A DNA stretch of 64,000 nucleotides, from positions 186,001 to 250,000 of the forward strand of contig NZ_QLLK01000008.1 of the NCBI RefSeq assembly GCF_003259505.1, read 5' to 3'. Below, piece by piece: positions 55,598-64,000 of the stretch. A model generated the notes under the pieces. That model was not told the origin of the DNA. It did no database searches and saw only the letters and a list, made by a program, of their open reading frames with translations. Both the position numbers and the translations under genes were made by a program. Source of the stretch: Algoriphagus yeomjeoni. Lineage in GTDB: Bacteria > Bacteroidota > Bacteroidia > Cytophagales > Cyclobacteriaceae. Position 1 is the stretch's first letter. Each line of letters begins with the position of its first letter.

Positions 55598-56835
55598 CAG
55601 TTACCATAATGCTTTAAGTAGTCCTTATTAATTTTATCAAATAGCATCTGGATCACTCTTTCCATTTCACGCATAGACAACTGGCTCTCCAGCTGAAATA
55701 CTTCTTTGTCCACATAGATCACCCAAGCGGAAACTAAATCCATTTGATCTTCCAGTTCAAAAAATTGCTTCTTAATAATAATGCTAGTTTGCGCTCCCCA
55801 GATCTGATGGTCACCCCTTACTTCCCTAACTAGGTGGTATTTGATTCCTGATTCAAAATCATCTGCTCCATATTGCTCAATATGATCTTTAAAAAAGTTC
55901 ATGCCCGTGGACAAATCAACATTTTCTAAATTCTTTCTTTTTGTAAAAAAAGTGTAATTGATGTCTTGCTCCCGGATTCCATAGGCTTCAATCAAACGAG
56001 TCTCCAACATCACCAAAACAGATTCCAGGTCCTCATGAATCCACTTTTTCGCCGTATTGTCTCTTGTCTCAGGTAAATAAAGATCACCTTTTACCTTAAA
56101 ACTCCCATCAGGTAAAAGCCAACATTCCAACCATTCAGGACCATCATCGGAATTCAGCTTTTTACCTATAGTCTTTCTTTCTTCTTCATACACTCTTTCC
56201 CAATAATCCCATTCCTCCGCCGGTACCTCAATCAATGCAATCTCCCGATAAGGCATATCCAAATATTCCGATAAATTCTCATTGATTCGAATGATATCGT
56301 CCACTTTCAGGTAATTGAGGCAATCCCCACTTGAAATTATATTTTCAATTTCAGTGAGTTCTTGTAAAATATATGACTCAAGCTTTTCATCAGGAAAGGC
56401 AGAAATTTGTTCCAAAAAAATCCTCCCATCTTCAACGAGATTTTCCTCAAGTGAATTAAGATCAGGATTCTGTTTATGTTGAAATAAACGATTCTCTTCT
56501 AATTCCGATCCTAAAAAATAGAATTTCAGTAACTCTAAATCTGAAGGTTTTAGCGTATGAACAAAGTCCTTAATAATTTTTCTAACTGGAATCAATTCAT
56601 CAACAGGAAAATCCCCAAAATCAACAACCCGTCTAAAAATATTCGCAGCCATATTGGAAATCATTGGAAACTTCACACCATCCTCTACATACCAATCAAC
56701 GATAAGTCGGCGAAATAAGGGCACCAAAATCAATCTGGCCTGTTTGTTAATCGCAAATGTCCATGCCTCTCTCATTGGCACTTGATGGGGAGTCCGAACC
56801 CCAGACTTGAGTCTAATATGGTGAAATTGGCTCAT
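55597..56835 (-). CDS. Unknown protein inserted between hsdM and hsdS
   Basis: A 412-residue soluble protein of no family that I recognise. It is acidic and mostly helical in the first half (EENLVEDGRIFLEQ) and mixed in the second. It has no nuclease, ATPase or membrane motif. It is three bases after hsdM and overlaps hsdS by one base, so it is made with the methylase. A role in modifying, inhibiting or assembling the M2S complex is possible but only suggested by position. Confidence 0.6.
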   Translation of the reverse strand: MSQFHHIRLKSGVRTPHQVPMREAWTFAINKQARLILVPLFRRLIVDWYVEDGVKFPMISNMAANIFRRVVDFGDFPVDELIPVRKIIKDFVHTLKPSDLELLKFYFLGSELEENRLFQHKQNPDLNSLEENLVEDGRIFLEQISAFPDEKLESYILQELTEIENIISSGDCLNYLKVDDIIRINENLSEYLDMPYREIALIEVPAEEWDYWERVYEEERKTIGKKLNSDDGPEWLECWLLPDGSFKVKGDLYLPETRDNTAKKWIHEDLESVLVMLETRLIEAYGIREQDINYTFFTKRKNLENVDLSTGMNFFKDHIEQYGADDFESGIKYHLVREVRGDHQIWGAQTSIIIKKQFFELEDQMDLVSAWVIYVDKEVFQLESQLSMREMERVIQMLFDKINKDYLKHYGN

Positions 56836-56838
56836 CCT

Positions 56839-58410
56839 TTATCCTTTTAGCAACTCATTGAGGTATTCGTCCATCTTAGCCTGAACAATCTTCAGTTCTC
56901 CTTCCAACTTTTTAATCTCCTGCTGGACTGCCTGGATATCAACTTCAGGTTCCTCCTCAAAGGTGTCCACATATCGTGGAATATTCAGGTTAAAGTCATT
57001 CTCCTTGATCTCCTCAAATGTGGCGACATAGCTGAATTTATCCTCTACCACACCAGGCTGGGATTTACCTTCATTAAAATTCCGGTAGGTATCTACAATA
57101 TGCTTGATATCCGAATCCCGAAGCTTATTTTGATTTTTGGCAGCAGCATAATGTTGAGAAGCATCTATGAATAAGACGCTCTTACCCTGCTTTTTATCCC
57201 GGTTGAAAATCAGGATTGCTGCTGGAATACCCGTTCCAAAAAATAAGTTTGCAGGAAGACCGATCACTGCTTCCAGCAGATTCTCCTCAATGGTTTTCTG
57301 TCTTATACGTCCTTCAGAACTGCCTCGAAAAAGTACTCCATGAGGAACAACCACTCCAACCTTCCCCTTTCCCTCATAGGTCGTTTCGATCATATGGGTG
57401 ATAAATGCCCAATCGCCTTTACTTTTTGGTGGCACCCCTCTCCAAAAACGATTATATAGATCCGTTTCAGGATCCCAAGTTACCGTAGTTATTTCTCCAT
57501 CTTTATCCTCGATTTTCCCCCATTTATCCAAGGAGAAAGGTGGATTAGCAACCACAGTATCAAACTTCATCAGAGAATCTCCTTCTTTCAGTTTAGGATT
57601 CCGTATGGTATCTCCCCATCTGATGGTAGCATTATCAAATCCGTGCAAAAACATATTCATTACCGCCAAAGCCCAGGTACTACCATTAGCTTCCTGACCA
57701 TAGAGCGAGAAATTAGACGAACCAACCTCCTGACCTGCCTTGATCAGCAAGGATCCAGATCCACATGTAGGATCACATATCCTTGAACCTGGAGCTGATT
57801 TAGTCAACTTAGCCAACAAAGTCGAGACTTCACTTGGTGTAAAGAACTCACCCGCCTTCTTTCCTGCATCGGAAGCAAAGTTGGAAATCAAGTACTCATA
57901 AGCTCCCCCAATGATATCTACCCCAGAAAGATGAGATGGCCTCAAATCCAACTCAGGCTTATTGAAGTCCAAAAGTAGATTTTTGAGTCGGTTGTTTTTA
58001 TCCTTTGGCTCTCCCAATACACTGCTATTGAAGCTGATATTTTTAAAAATCCCTGCTCCATCTTCACTATACAGCTTTTGGCGATTGGCTTCTTCCAGGT
58101 CCACAAGGGCAATATCTATCAACTCTCCAATATTTACCGCATTTCTGTTGGCATACAAATACTTAAAATGGCTATGCTCTGGAACAATAAATCGCTCGTG
58201 ACGCATGGCTCGCTTTGCACGCTCTTGGTCTCCGTGATATTTTTTTAAGTATTCCTCTTCTGTGTCATCATTCACATCACTCAGGTATTTGACAAAAAGC
58301 ATGGTCAACACATAATCCTTATAGACACTGGGGTCAATGCTTCCACGGAACGTATCACAGGCTCTCCAGACCGCGTCGTTGATGTCTTTTTGCGTTATTA
58401 TTTTACTCAT
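56839..58410 (-). CDS. hsdM: Type I DNA methyltransferase subunit M
   Basis: A 523-residue N6-adenine methylase. It has the N-terminal helical HsdM domain (DAVWRACDTFRGSIDPSVYKDYVL), motif I DPTCGSGSLLIKAGQE, and motif IV NPPFSLDKWG, and FSYVATFEEIKENDFNLNIPRYVD near the end. All motifs are intact. Its start overlaps the short S gene by eight bases, so two S-type proteins flank it on either side. Confidence 0.94.
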   Translation of the reverse strand: MSKIITQKDINDAVWRACDTFRGSIDPSVYKDYVLTMLFVKYLSDVNDDTEEEYLKKYHGDQERAKRAMRHERFIVPEHSHFKYLYANRNAVNIGELIDIALVDLEEANRQKLYSEDGAGIFKNISFNSSVLGEPKDKNNRLKNLLLDFNKPELDLRPSHLSGVDIIGGAYEYLISNFASDAGKKAGEFFTPSEVSTLLAKLTKSAPGSRICDPTCGSGSLLIKAGQEVGSSNFSLYGQEANGSTWALAVMNMFLHGFDNATIRWGDTIRNPKLKEGDSLMKFDTVVANPPFSLDKWGKIEDKDGEITTVTWDPETDLYNRFWRGVPPKSKGDWAFITHMIETTYEGKGKVGVVVPHGVLFRGSSEGRIRQKTIEENLLEAVIGLPANLFFGTGIPAAILIFNRDKKQGKSVLFIDASQHYAAAKNQNKLRDSDIKHIVDTYRNFNEGKSQPGVVEDKFSYVATFEEIKENDFNLNIPRYVDTFEEEPEVDIQAVQQEIKKLEGELKIVQAKMDEYLNELLKG

Positions 58411-58969
58411 AATGCTGTATAATAGTATTTAAATCCTGCTCAAAACTCAGCTTCTTTAATCGCTCTATCTTTGAAACCAGATCATTTTCTTCTTTTTTTA
58501 ATTTACTTAATGCGACCAACTTTTGCTGGATTCCCCTTGGAATCATCACAACTTCAAATTCCTCCAATTGCTTTTTACTTATTGAGGGAATCGAAGTCCC
58601 TTTAGCGACTCCTTTCAAATATTCCTGACTATGCCTCGAGTTAAGAATCAAGGTAACATACTCAGGATCCACCGTTTTCTCCCAAATAGAAATAATCAAA
58701 AATGATGTGGAAGCTATCGCAGGCAAGTTCCGTGATTCATAGACAGCTGCAAAGTTCTTCAATCCTTTTGCTGAAAATAAGATATCTCCAGGCTTCAATA
58801 CATGTTTCTCCGAAATATCCTGCCATTGAACGTCTGGGAAAAGCTCGGAGTCAAGCTCGCCATCAGCATTGAAATGCTTAGCTTGCAAGTAAACCAAATC
58901 ACCTTGAGCCTGGGGTTTTAGAAAAACACCGGATTTTATGGACGCTATATTTTTGAGTGCTTTTTTCAA
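58403..58969 (-). CDS. Half-length type I specificity-like subunit
   Basis: A 188-residue protein equal to one target-recognition domain and one helical spacer: LKNIASIKSGVFLKP, LKPGDILFSAKG, and GTSIPSISKKQLEEFEVVMIPRGIQQKLV. Half-S proteins can dimerise to replace a full S subunit, or can be remnants. It is the first gene of the operon, upstream of hsdM, while a full hsdS lies downstream, so the complex might have two specificities. Confidence 0.85.
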   Translation of the reverse strand: MKKALKNIASIKSGVFLKPQAQGDLVYLQAKHFNADGELDSELFPDVQWQDISEKHVLKPGDILFSAKGLKNFAAVYESRNLPAIASTSFLIISIWEKTVDPEYVTLILNSRHSQEYLKGVAKGTSIPSISKKQLEEFEVVMIPRGIQQKLVALSKLKKEENDLVSKIERLKKLSFEQDLNTIIQHYE

Positions 58970-59110
58970 TTTTATTTCTTAGTACATCAATTACGATTTT
59001 ACATAGTTAAGGAGAAATTCTTAAAAAAAACACAAAATGGAAAATTTATTTTTAAGTACGCGTATTACTAAAAAATGAAATTAAAATTCTAAACGAGTAT
59101 TTGATTAAAA
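58970..59110. promoter_or_regulatory. Likely promoter region of the type I operon
   Basis: The AT-rich 140 bases upstream of the half-S gene hold no coding frame and are the only place where the promoter of the long minus-strand operon can lie. No clear consensus was found. Confidence 0.4.
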
Positions 59111-59408
59111 CTAAAAATTATGGTCAATAGAAAGTAAAAGTCCACCAATACGTCTTATTGATCTGTTTGGTATTCTGCAAATCAAATAACCCTCATGTTT
59201 ATCCGAAAAAAGAACTGCCTTCACATCCTCCACGGAGGCTATTCTAGAATTAGTTGGTATCAGCTCCTTGATCACTAGATCCAGATCACCAGCTATTTCT
59301 TTGGTGTGTTTTATTTTTTTCTATATGAATGACCTCTACTAGTTTATAATTCAAGCCAGTGAGCCAACAATCATTTGCTTCAAAATCCAGTTTAATATAA
59401 ACCGAAAG
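59111..59408 (-). pseudogene. Frameshifted remnant gene
   Basis: Two overlapping frames read as good protein: upstream VYIKLDFEANDCWLTGLNYKL and downstream IASVEDVKAVLFSDKHEG then GYLICRIPNRSIRR. They join if one base is lost or gained in the seven-T run at 59314-59320. No start codon is visible: the upstream frame continues directly after the stop of the membrane-protein gene at 59409. It is probably a decayed small gene formerly co-transcribed with that gene; family unknown. Confidence 0.55.
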
Positions 59409-59852
59409 CTACTTCTCTGCTTCTGAATACTTTGCTCGGCCTACTAAGGGTTCGGAAATGATGAAATCAACAGAATCACCACTTTTGTAACTGGATGCTT
59501 TACATGAAAAACATAAAAATGATATGGTTTGCCCTGATTCCATTTTGACAATCACATTATATGCATCTTCTCTATAATGAGTAAATGAAGACATCATACT
59601 AGGATGATCAGAAAACATTGACGGCGGCCCCACCCATTCACCCTCAGAAAAAGAATATCCAACTACAGTTCCTTTTGCAGTGTAAGAATTACCCAGTAAT
59701 TCATTTGTAATAATTAAAACTAGTACAATAATAGGGAATAGGATGAAGACCCTAAAAAACCACACATTTAAAGACCTTGTTTCTGACTCAATCAGTGCGA
59801 TTTCCCTATCTCTTCTATCCTCCCAATCAGAATAACCATTTAAATACCTCAT
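59409..59852 (-). CDS. Small membrane protein with exported domain
   Basis: A 147-residue protein with one strong transmembrane helix (FFRVFILFPIIVLVLIITNEL, about residues 32-52) and a C-terminal domain of about 90 residues. The end IISEPLVGRAKYSEAEK and layout are like DUF3592-type proteins, but the match is weak. It has two Cys (LCFSCKAS). It is upstream of the decayed gene and not obviously linked to the restriction operon. Confidence 0.55.
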   Translation of the reverse strand: MRYLNGYSDWEDRRDREIALIESETRSLNVWFFRVFILFPIIVLVLIITNELLGNSYTAKGTVVGYSFSEGEWVGPPSMFSDHPSMMSSFTHYREDAYNVIVKMESGQTISFLCFSCKASSYKSGDSVDFIISEPLVGRAKYSEAEK

Positions 59853-60158
59853 TATTAATTATCTATACCCATATAAATATAAGATAGTTTTTGAGAAGTG
59901 ACCGTTAACACTTTACTAATTCAACAAACTCAGTCTCAAATTCCGGGATGACTTGGTCGGGGAAATTTATTAGCTTTTTAATTTAAACACCAAGATAAAA
60001 GAGGCATTGCCACGAAGATTATGGCGAACACACAGCCCTTCCCTTATTTTTCAAAATCACTGAGACAGTTTAGTTCAAAAAGAATTTAAAACAAGGCAGA
60101 ACCAAATTATTCACTCAAAGTCATTCGATATTGTGATAAGAATCATTTCAAATATCGC
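59853..60158. other. Intergenic region with short repeat
   Basis: About 300 AT-rich bases without a supported gene. It contains AGAGGCATTGCC at about 60001, which recurs near 60901 after the DUF3892-like gene, so a short dispersed repeat flanks the two small genes. Confidence 0.45.
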
Positions 60159-60407
60159 ATGTACAACTGGGCAGAAATATGTAGTGAATTAAAAGGGATC
60201 GAGAAGCGTGTGGAAATAAAAGTAAGCTTGATTATAAGCACAAATCCAGATCCATTCCCTTTTGATCGCTTTAAAAAGGCGCATGAAATTGCATCTCTTT
60301 CCAGAGCCATCCGAGGGTTTATTGAGCAGGATAATGAAAAGGATGGTTCTATTCTCCTACAAATGCTTCTGGAAAAGGGAGTAAAACTAAAGTCGGTAAG
60401 GGAATAG
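60159..60407 (+). CDS. Small hypothetical protein
   Basis: An 82-residue soluble, helical protein starting MYNWAEICSELKGIEKRV. No family is recognised. It is on the plus strand with the next small gene, 118 bases away, and is isolated from the restriction operon. Codon use looks normal, but short length makes the call uncertain. Confidence 0.45.
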   Translation: MYNWAEICSELKGIEKRVEIKVSLIISTNPDPFPFDRFKKAHEIASLSRAIRGFIEQDNEKDGSILLQMLLEKGVKLKSVRE

Positions 60408-60525
60408 AGCGAAAAAAATCATATAACCGCTTGCACTACGACTACAGAATAAATCAGCATTTGGTAGACGAACTAATGCTTCCTCTATATTATTTGACAT
60501 ATTTGTACGAGAATAGATTAAACAC

Positions 60526-60825
60526 ATGAGAAAATTAATCGTCCATTTTATACAAAAGGATTCCAAGAGTAAAGATTCAATTCTTATCCTGAAGATCGGG
60601 GGAGTCAACAATACAGGTCAGCGGTGGGCGATCAGTACCAAAGAGGCTATTGAAGGGATACGATCCGGAAATTGGGAGTTGTTTGTTTTAGCAAACACTA
60701 ATGAAATCCCGGTGCGAATCAAAGAGACCGAAGACACACCTCCGATATTATTTGCCCAGGGAGACGGTTACCTCCACAACATACTGGAAGACCTACCGGA
60801 AATCAATTGGGAGGAAATTCTTTAA
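60526..60825 (+). CDS. DUF3892-like small protein
   Basis: A 99-residue protein with the pattern RWAISTKEAIEGIRSGNWELFV and YLHNILEDLPEI, similar in style to DUF3892, a small family of unknown role. No membrane or signal segment. A weak family match and an isolated position make this a modest call. Confidence 0.5.
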   Translation: MRKLIVHFIQKDSKSKDSILILKIGGVNNTGQRWAISTKEAIEGIRSGNWELFVLANTNEIPVRIKETEDTPPILFAQGDGYLHNILEDLPEINWEEIL

Positions 60826-60968
60826 TCTGATAATCCGGAATAATGCCAGATTCCATATTTCCTTACCTAACCCTAGGTAATACAGAGTACAGGATAAGAA
60901 AGAGGCATTGCCGCAAATAGTATCCGAATAGGTGCAATTGGATGTAGCTATCAATAGTTACTGGGCAC

Positions 60969-62447
60969 TTAGCCAATAATTCTTAATTTTCCCTCTGTAT
61001 GTTCCAAAAAGGCATTGCTTTGTTCCAACAGTGCCTGCATTTTGTCCATGTCCTCGCTTACAATCGTGGCGCTAAATTCATGGGTACGGGCAAGCATTCG
61101 AATATAGGGCTTAGGATCATTTTGTCTGGTTAATTTTCTTAAGGCTCCCAAATAATCCTCCCTATATACTGTTGGTATTATTATTTTGGATTGCATTGCT
61201 TTTGTTAGCTCAGCATTCATCATTACCCTGGCCACACGTCCGTTTCCATCCAAAAACGGATGAATTTCGCTGATAACGAACATAATATAGGCTGCCTTCG
61301 CAAATGGGTGCTTTAGTGCTTGGTAAAAGTCAAAACTTTTGATCAGCGTTCCCCTTACAAGTGAAGAATCAACAAATTCAGTTTGACCGGCATAATTATT
61401 AATATGCTTAAAACTTCCGGGATTCTTATCTGCCCTAGCAGATAACAATAGCTGGTGTCTATAACTCAATATGGTAAGTAATTCCTCCGGTGAATTGGGA
61501 GTAGTACTCATTTCGCTCTTATTTGAGACAATCCTGTAAGTCCCCAAAACGTCATGCGAATCTTCATTTCTATTTACAAGTGGTTGTTGGGTCTGGATAA
61601 TTTGCTTTGCCTCCGCCACTTCGAACACGGTACCCTCGATGTAATTAGAAAAATAACTTTCAAAAAATGCAAAATTCCTGTACGACTTGTTACTTAGGTT
61701 TTGCTCTTCCCTGTATTTGAATTCCTGTTGGACCAATTCCTGAAACAACATTTCGAATAAACTAATCCTGGCAGGATCATAAGGATTACCAAATGCACGT
61801 GCGGCGGCTACCGGAGATTTTAATATAGTTGCCGGATGCGTTGTCAGTAGTGCGCTGATTATCTTGTTTAGTTTATCAAACTCGGTTAGCATATTTAATT
61901 CCTTTGCTAGGATCCTAGCCCGGTCTTTTACTTTATTCAGTTCCTGTTCTCCGTTTACCCTTATGATTTGTTCCAGACGATCTTCTATTTCAGGAAATGT
62001 CAACGTTTTTGAATCAGGCCCAGGTCTTCTTGAGACTTGAAGGTTCTCCAAAAATGCCCGTTCACGTTGGGAAGCATAAAACTCGCCAGATAATGGGTTG
62101 TCTCCTTCTATTGGCCCGTTACCTTTCAAAAAGTGGATCATTATGCCCGGCAATTCAATTTTCTTGGTGTATTTATACGTCAGAAATATCTGACCTGCAT
62201 TCGTAGGCTTAAATTCCAGCGCAGAACGATGGCTTAATACTGCTCCTGGATATAAATTCCCAAGAACAGAAAACAGATTTCTTCTGATGATAACTGCTGG
62301 GCTATCCTCGAAATTAGCTGAATATAATCTAGGTGCAATTTTTCTGATTTTACCTTCTTTTTCCAGTTTTGAAACAAACCTGGAAATGGTTGGATCAGAG
62401 GAGCTATATATAATTTCCTGTAAGTGGATTGGGATGTTTTTTTCCAT
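60969..62447 (-). CDS. Fic-family AMP transferase with AbiEi-like winged-helix N-terminus
   Basis: A 492-residue protein. Residues 1-130 resemble the AbiEi antitoxin: a winged helix (DPTISRFVSKLEKEGKIRKI) and ALEFKPTNAGQIFLTYKYTKK. The Fic domain carries the catalytic motif HPFLDGNGR (396-404) and an inhibitory SNYIEG motif (S267 to G272), so it is a class II Fic with self-inhibition. It would transfer AMP from ATP to a target protein. The N-terminal DNA-binding part and the five repeats upstream suggest autoregulation. No separate toxin partner is adjacent. Confidence 0.85.
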   Translation of the reverse strand: MEKNIPIHLQEIIYSSSDPTISRFVSKLEKEGKIRKIAPRLYSANFEDSPAVIIRRNLFSVLGNLYPGAVLSHRSALEFKPTNAGQIFLTYKYTKKIELPGIMIHFLKGNGPIEGDNPLSGEFYASQRERAFLENLQVSRRPGPDSKTLTFPEIEDRLEQIIRVNGEQELNKVKDRARILAKELNMLTEFDKLNKIISALLTTHPATILKSPVAAARAFGNPYDPARISLFEMLFQELVQQEFKYREEQNLSNKSYRNFAFFESYFSNYIEGTVFEVAEAKQIIQTQQPLVNRNEDSHDVLGTYRIVSNKSEMSTTPNSPEELLTILSYRHQLLLSARADKNPGSFKHINNYAGQTEFVDSSLVRGTLIKSFDFYQALKHPFAKAAYIMFVISEIHPFLDGNGRVARVMMNAELTKAMQSKIIIPTVYREDYLGALRKLTRQNDPKPYIRMLARTHEFSATIVSEDMDKMQALLEQSNAFLEHTEGKLRIIG

Positions 62448-62966
62448 TATAAATCAGGTTGAAGCTCAATATTACAAATATTTTCTATTATAAGTAACTA
62501 ATAGATAAATATTTTCTATTATAAGGAAAATTATCCTTGCAAGTTTTTTCCAATATAAGAGCGCTTTTAACTGAAAATGTTAAATATTTTCAGTTATAAA
62601 GGTTCAAAATAAGAATATTTTCCAATATAGATAGATCATCCCAGCTTGAACTCCTAAGTCCTTCCTTAAGAAAACCATCATAAGTTTCCACCACTAAACA
62701 ATTCCAACCGATTAAAAAAAACATTTCTGGGTACTTCTGAAAAGACAAACACCGGTAATTCTTCACTAACTCTTGCGCTTACACGGCCACATTGAATTTT
62801 TCAATTCAGTAAGTCACGTGGCCATTGGTAGCATATGTTTTCATCTTTTACACCTCGAAAGATCCATCTACTGCTCAATAGCTTCAGTTTTAAATTTGGA
62901 TCTTTTATAGACCAAACCCTTTTCCGTATCCAGTCATGACAAAAAAAGGGGATAGCTCCCCTTTCT
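62448..62966. other. Gene-free region between fic and ardC
   Basis: About 520 bases with no convincing gene. The first part holds the five repeats at 62477-62631 just upstream of the fic start; the second (62640-62966) has no repeats or hairpins that I can support. Confidence 0.55.
62477..62631 (-). promoter_or_regulatory. Five-copy operator-like repeat upstream of fic
   Basis: Five copies of a motif related to AATATTTTCTATTATAAG are at 62477-62494, 62508-62525 (identical to the first), 62542-62559, 62583-62600 and 62614-62631. The spacing is about 31 to 41 bases, roughly three to four helical turns, so a protein could bind them along one face of DNA. They lie 30 bases upstream of the fic start and are likely bound by its AbiEi-like domain. 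Confidence 0.7.
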
Positions 62967-63953
62967 CTAGAATGGACACTCATTGAGAATATAATCGACT
63001 GCTTTCTGCGCTTTGCTGGCTGCGTCTATTAGTAGATGTTTGTCGTTCCGAAGTTCCTTTAACCAGCTTTGGATATACGCTGCTGAGTTTTCCAGCAGAT
63101 TTTCATCCAATATCCCTGTGTAGTTATTTAGGTAACCTGCACCCATTTCCGCCAAAAGTTCTTCTCTTGCATACCCGGAATCAGAAAATGAATGTGGGTT
63201 TGTGATTTCTGTCCTATTAAGTCTCGAAGAATGCCCTGTCGCGTGGCAAAGCTCATGGTAAAGCACTCCAAAATAGGCTTCGCTCGATGGAAACAATTTC
63301 CTTTCCGGCATGGTAATTTGATCAAGATCAGTTCTGTAATATGCCATGGAACCTTGATGAATCAACTCGGGAGGCCTTACCATTTCTGCATAAATTTTCT
63401 GGCAGGCCTCATTTTCCAGTAACTGGGCTTTAAGTGATGCCTCTGGAAACTCCCAATCGATCCCCTCTATCTGTTCTATGGGAAAGACCTTGAATTCTCT
63501 GAGAAATCCGGATCTACCCACCTGTTTGAGATCATAGAAGTCCAGTTTGCTCTCGGGAATCGTCTTCCCTGTCATTTTGTCCCTGAAGACAAAGTTCCAG
63601 TAGCAGATGGGAAGAGCCTTTGCACCTTTCTTTATTTTACCTCCCAATGAATTGGCTTGTTTGAAAGTCAGGTAATACGGATACTGATGTCCACAGGATA
63701 ATAACAGCCAGAGGTTAATCCCTTTATAAGGTTTCTTGGTGAGGTAATTGGAAGGCAATCCCATCTCATGCCAAGGTTGCTTCCAGGGAATCACACCCTG
63801 TTGGAGTTTCTCGATAATCAGATCGGTAAATTTCTGATAAATATCCGATGATCCTTTTGCCTGTCTTGAGTTTACAGCCTTACTTGAATAGGGTTCCCGG
63901 CTCTTCCTTCTTATAGAAGTCTCACTTACTGATCTTTTTGCTTCAGTCTTCAT
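62967..63953 (-). CDS. ardC: ArdC-like antirestriction zincin protein
   Basis: A 328-residue protein. I use the start at 63953; an in-frame ATG at 63995 adds 14 residues. The N-terminal half is ArdC-like (YQKFTDLIIEKLQQGVIPW, then KGINLWLLLS), a DNA-binding region, and the C-terminal half holds a zincin motif HELCHATGH (233-241). ArdC proteins travel on conjugative elements and protect incoming DNA from type I restriction. It supports the view that the window lies on a mobile element. It is the last gene that fits in the window. Confidence 0.88.
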   Translation of the reverse strand: MKTEAKRSVSETSIRRKSREPYSSKAVNSRQAKGSSDIYQKFTDLIIEKLQQGVIPWKQPWHEMGLPSNYLTKKPYKGINLWLLLSCGHQYPYYLTFKQANSLGGKIKKGAKALPICYWNFVFRDKMTGKTIPESKLDFYDLKQVGRSGFLREFKVFPIEQIEGIDWEFPEASLKAQLLENEACQKIYAEMVRPPELIHQGSMAYYRTDLDQITMPERKLFPSSEAYFGVLYHELCHATGHSSRLNRTEITNPHSFSDSGYAREELLAEMGAGYLNNYTGILDENLLENSAAYIQSWLKELRNDKHLLIDAASKAQKAVDYILNECPF

Positions 63954-64000
63954 AGCTTTTGTGTTTTGGTTTGACAAATACTTATGAAGCTGCACCCGCC

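Noticed and set aside
62477..62631. CRISPR-like direct repeats
   Set aside because: Five units vary in sequence, spacers are only about 13 to 23 bases and uneven, and no cas gene is near; they fit an operator.
62801..62983. 60-codon ORF near ardC
   Set aside because: Overlaps the ardC end, has no recognisable content and no supporting context.

Overview
The window reads as an accessory region of a Bacteroidota chromosome, most likely a Cytophagales/Cyclobacteriaceae-type organism (Algoriphagus-like). This is inferred from the SusC/SusD pair, two RteC regulators, Bacteroides-type MobC/relaxase/TraG genes, a DUF6520 peptide, a SigZ sigma factor, CzcA-TolC and multicopper oxidase-CopB fusions common in this phylum, and the moderately AT-rich DNA. 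No integrase, transposase, rRNA, tRNA or CRISPR array was seen.

Layout. (1) 1-10990, plus strand: copper detoxification block. It holds the end of a CusA-type pump, CusC, a DUF305 protein, a multicopper oxidase fused to an outer-membrane CopB-like barrel, a CPH-type copper ATPase, DUF3347 and haem-binding proteins, a CusB adaptor, a DUF2911 lipoprotein and a PepSY membrane protein. (2) 11034-20078, minus strand: divalent-metal efflux block. It holds a small His-rich exported protein, a CzcA-TolC fusion, CzcB, a P1B-4 ATPase (SPC/HEGST motifs) and a CDF transporter. (3) 20308-20975: SigZ and, just upstream, an unlisted 38-residue protein with 14 cysteines that looks like a tiny metallothionein. 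(4) 21396-29494: mobilization module (TraG-like coupling protein, relaxase, MobC, candidate oriT), a small membrane protein, two tandem RteC proteins, and a Crp-like regulator fused to a complete class I terpene synthase. (5) 29788-37074: MauE-like redox membrane protein, DUF6520 peptide, SusD, SusC and a TlpA-like protein with a DUF3738-like tail. (6) 37075-38219: intergenic repeats and REP-like hairpins. (7) 38220-59852: defense island. It holds an XRE-type regulator, a four-gene operon (helical/winged-helix protein, AAA-type ATPase, PD-(D/E)XK nuclease, D12 adenine methylase) that I cannot match to a named system, a HEPN protein, DUF2971, a CoiA/DUF6035 nuclease-like protein, and an extended type I restriction-modification operon carrying Abi-type and DUF3800 genes and two S subunits. 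(8) 60159-63953: small hypothetical genes, a Fic protein with an AbiEi-like N-terminus preceded by five repeats, and an ArdC antirestriction protein.

How the parts fit together (inference): metal resistance, mobilization genes, antirestriction and defense modules suggest a mobilizable or conjugative island or several nested ones. Only MobC, relaxase and coupling protein are visible, so transfer would need a T4SS encoded outside the window. The strongest candidates for new biology are the Crp-terpene synthase fusion at 27941-29494 and the four-gene methylase/ATPase/nuclease operon at 38885-44322.
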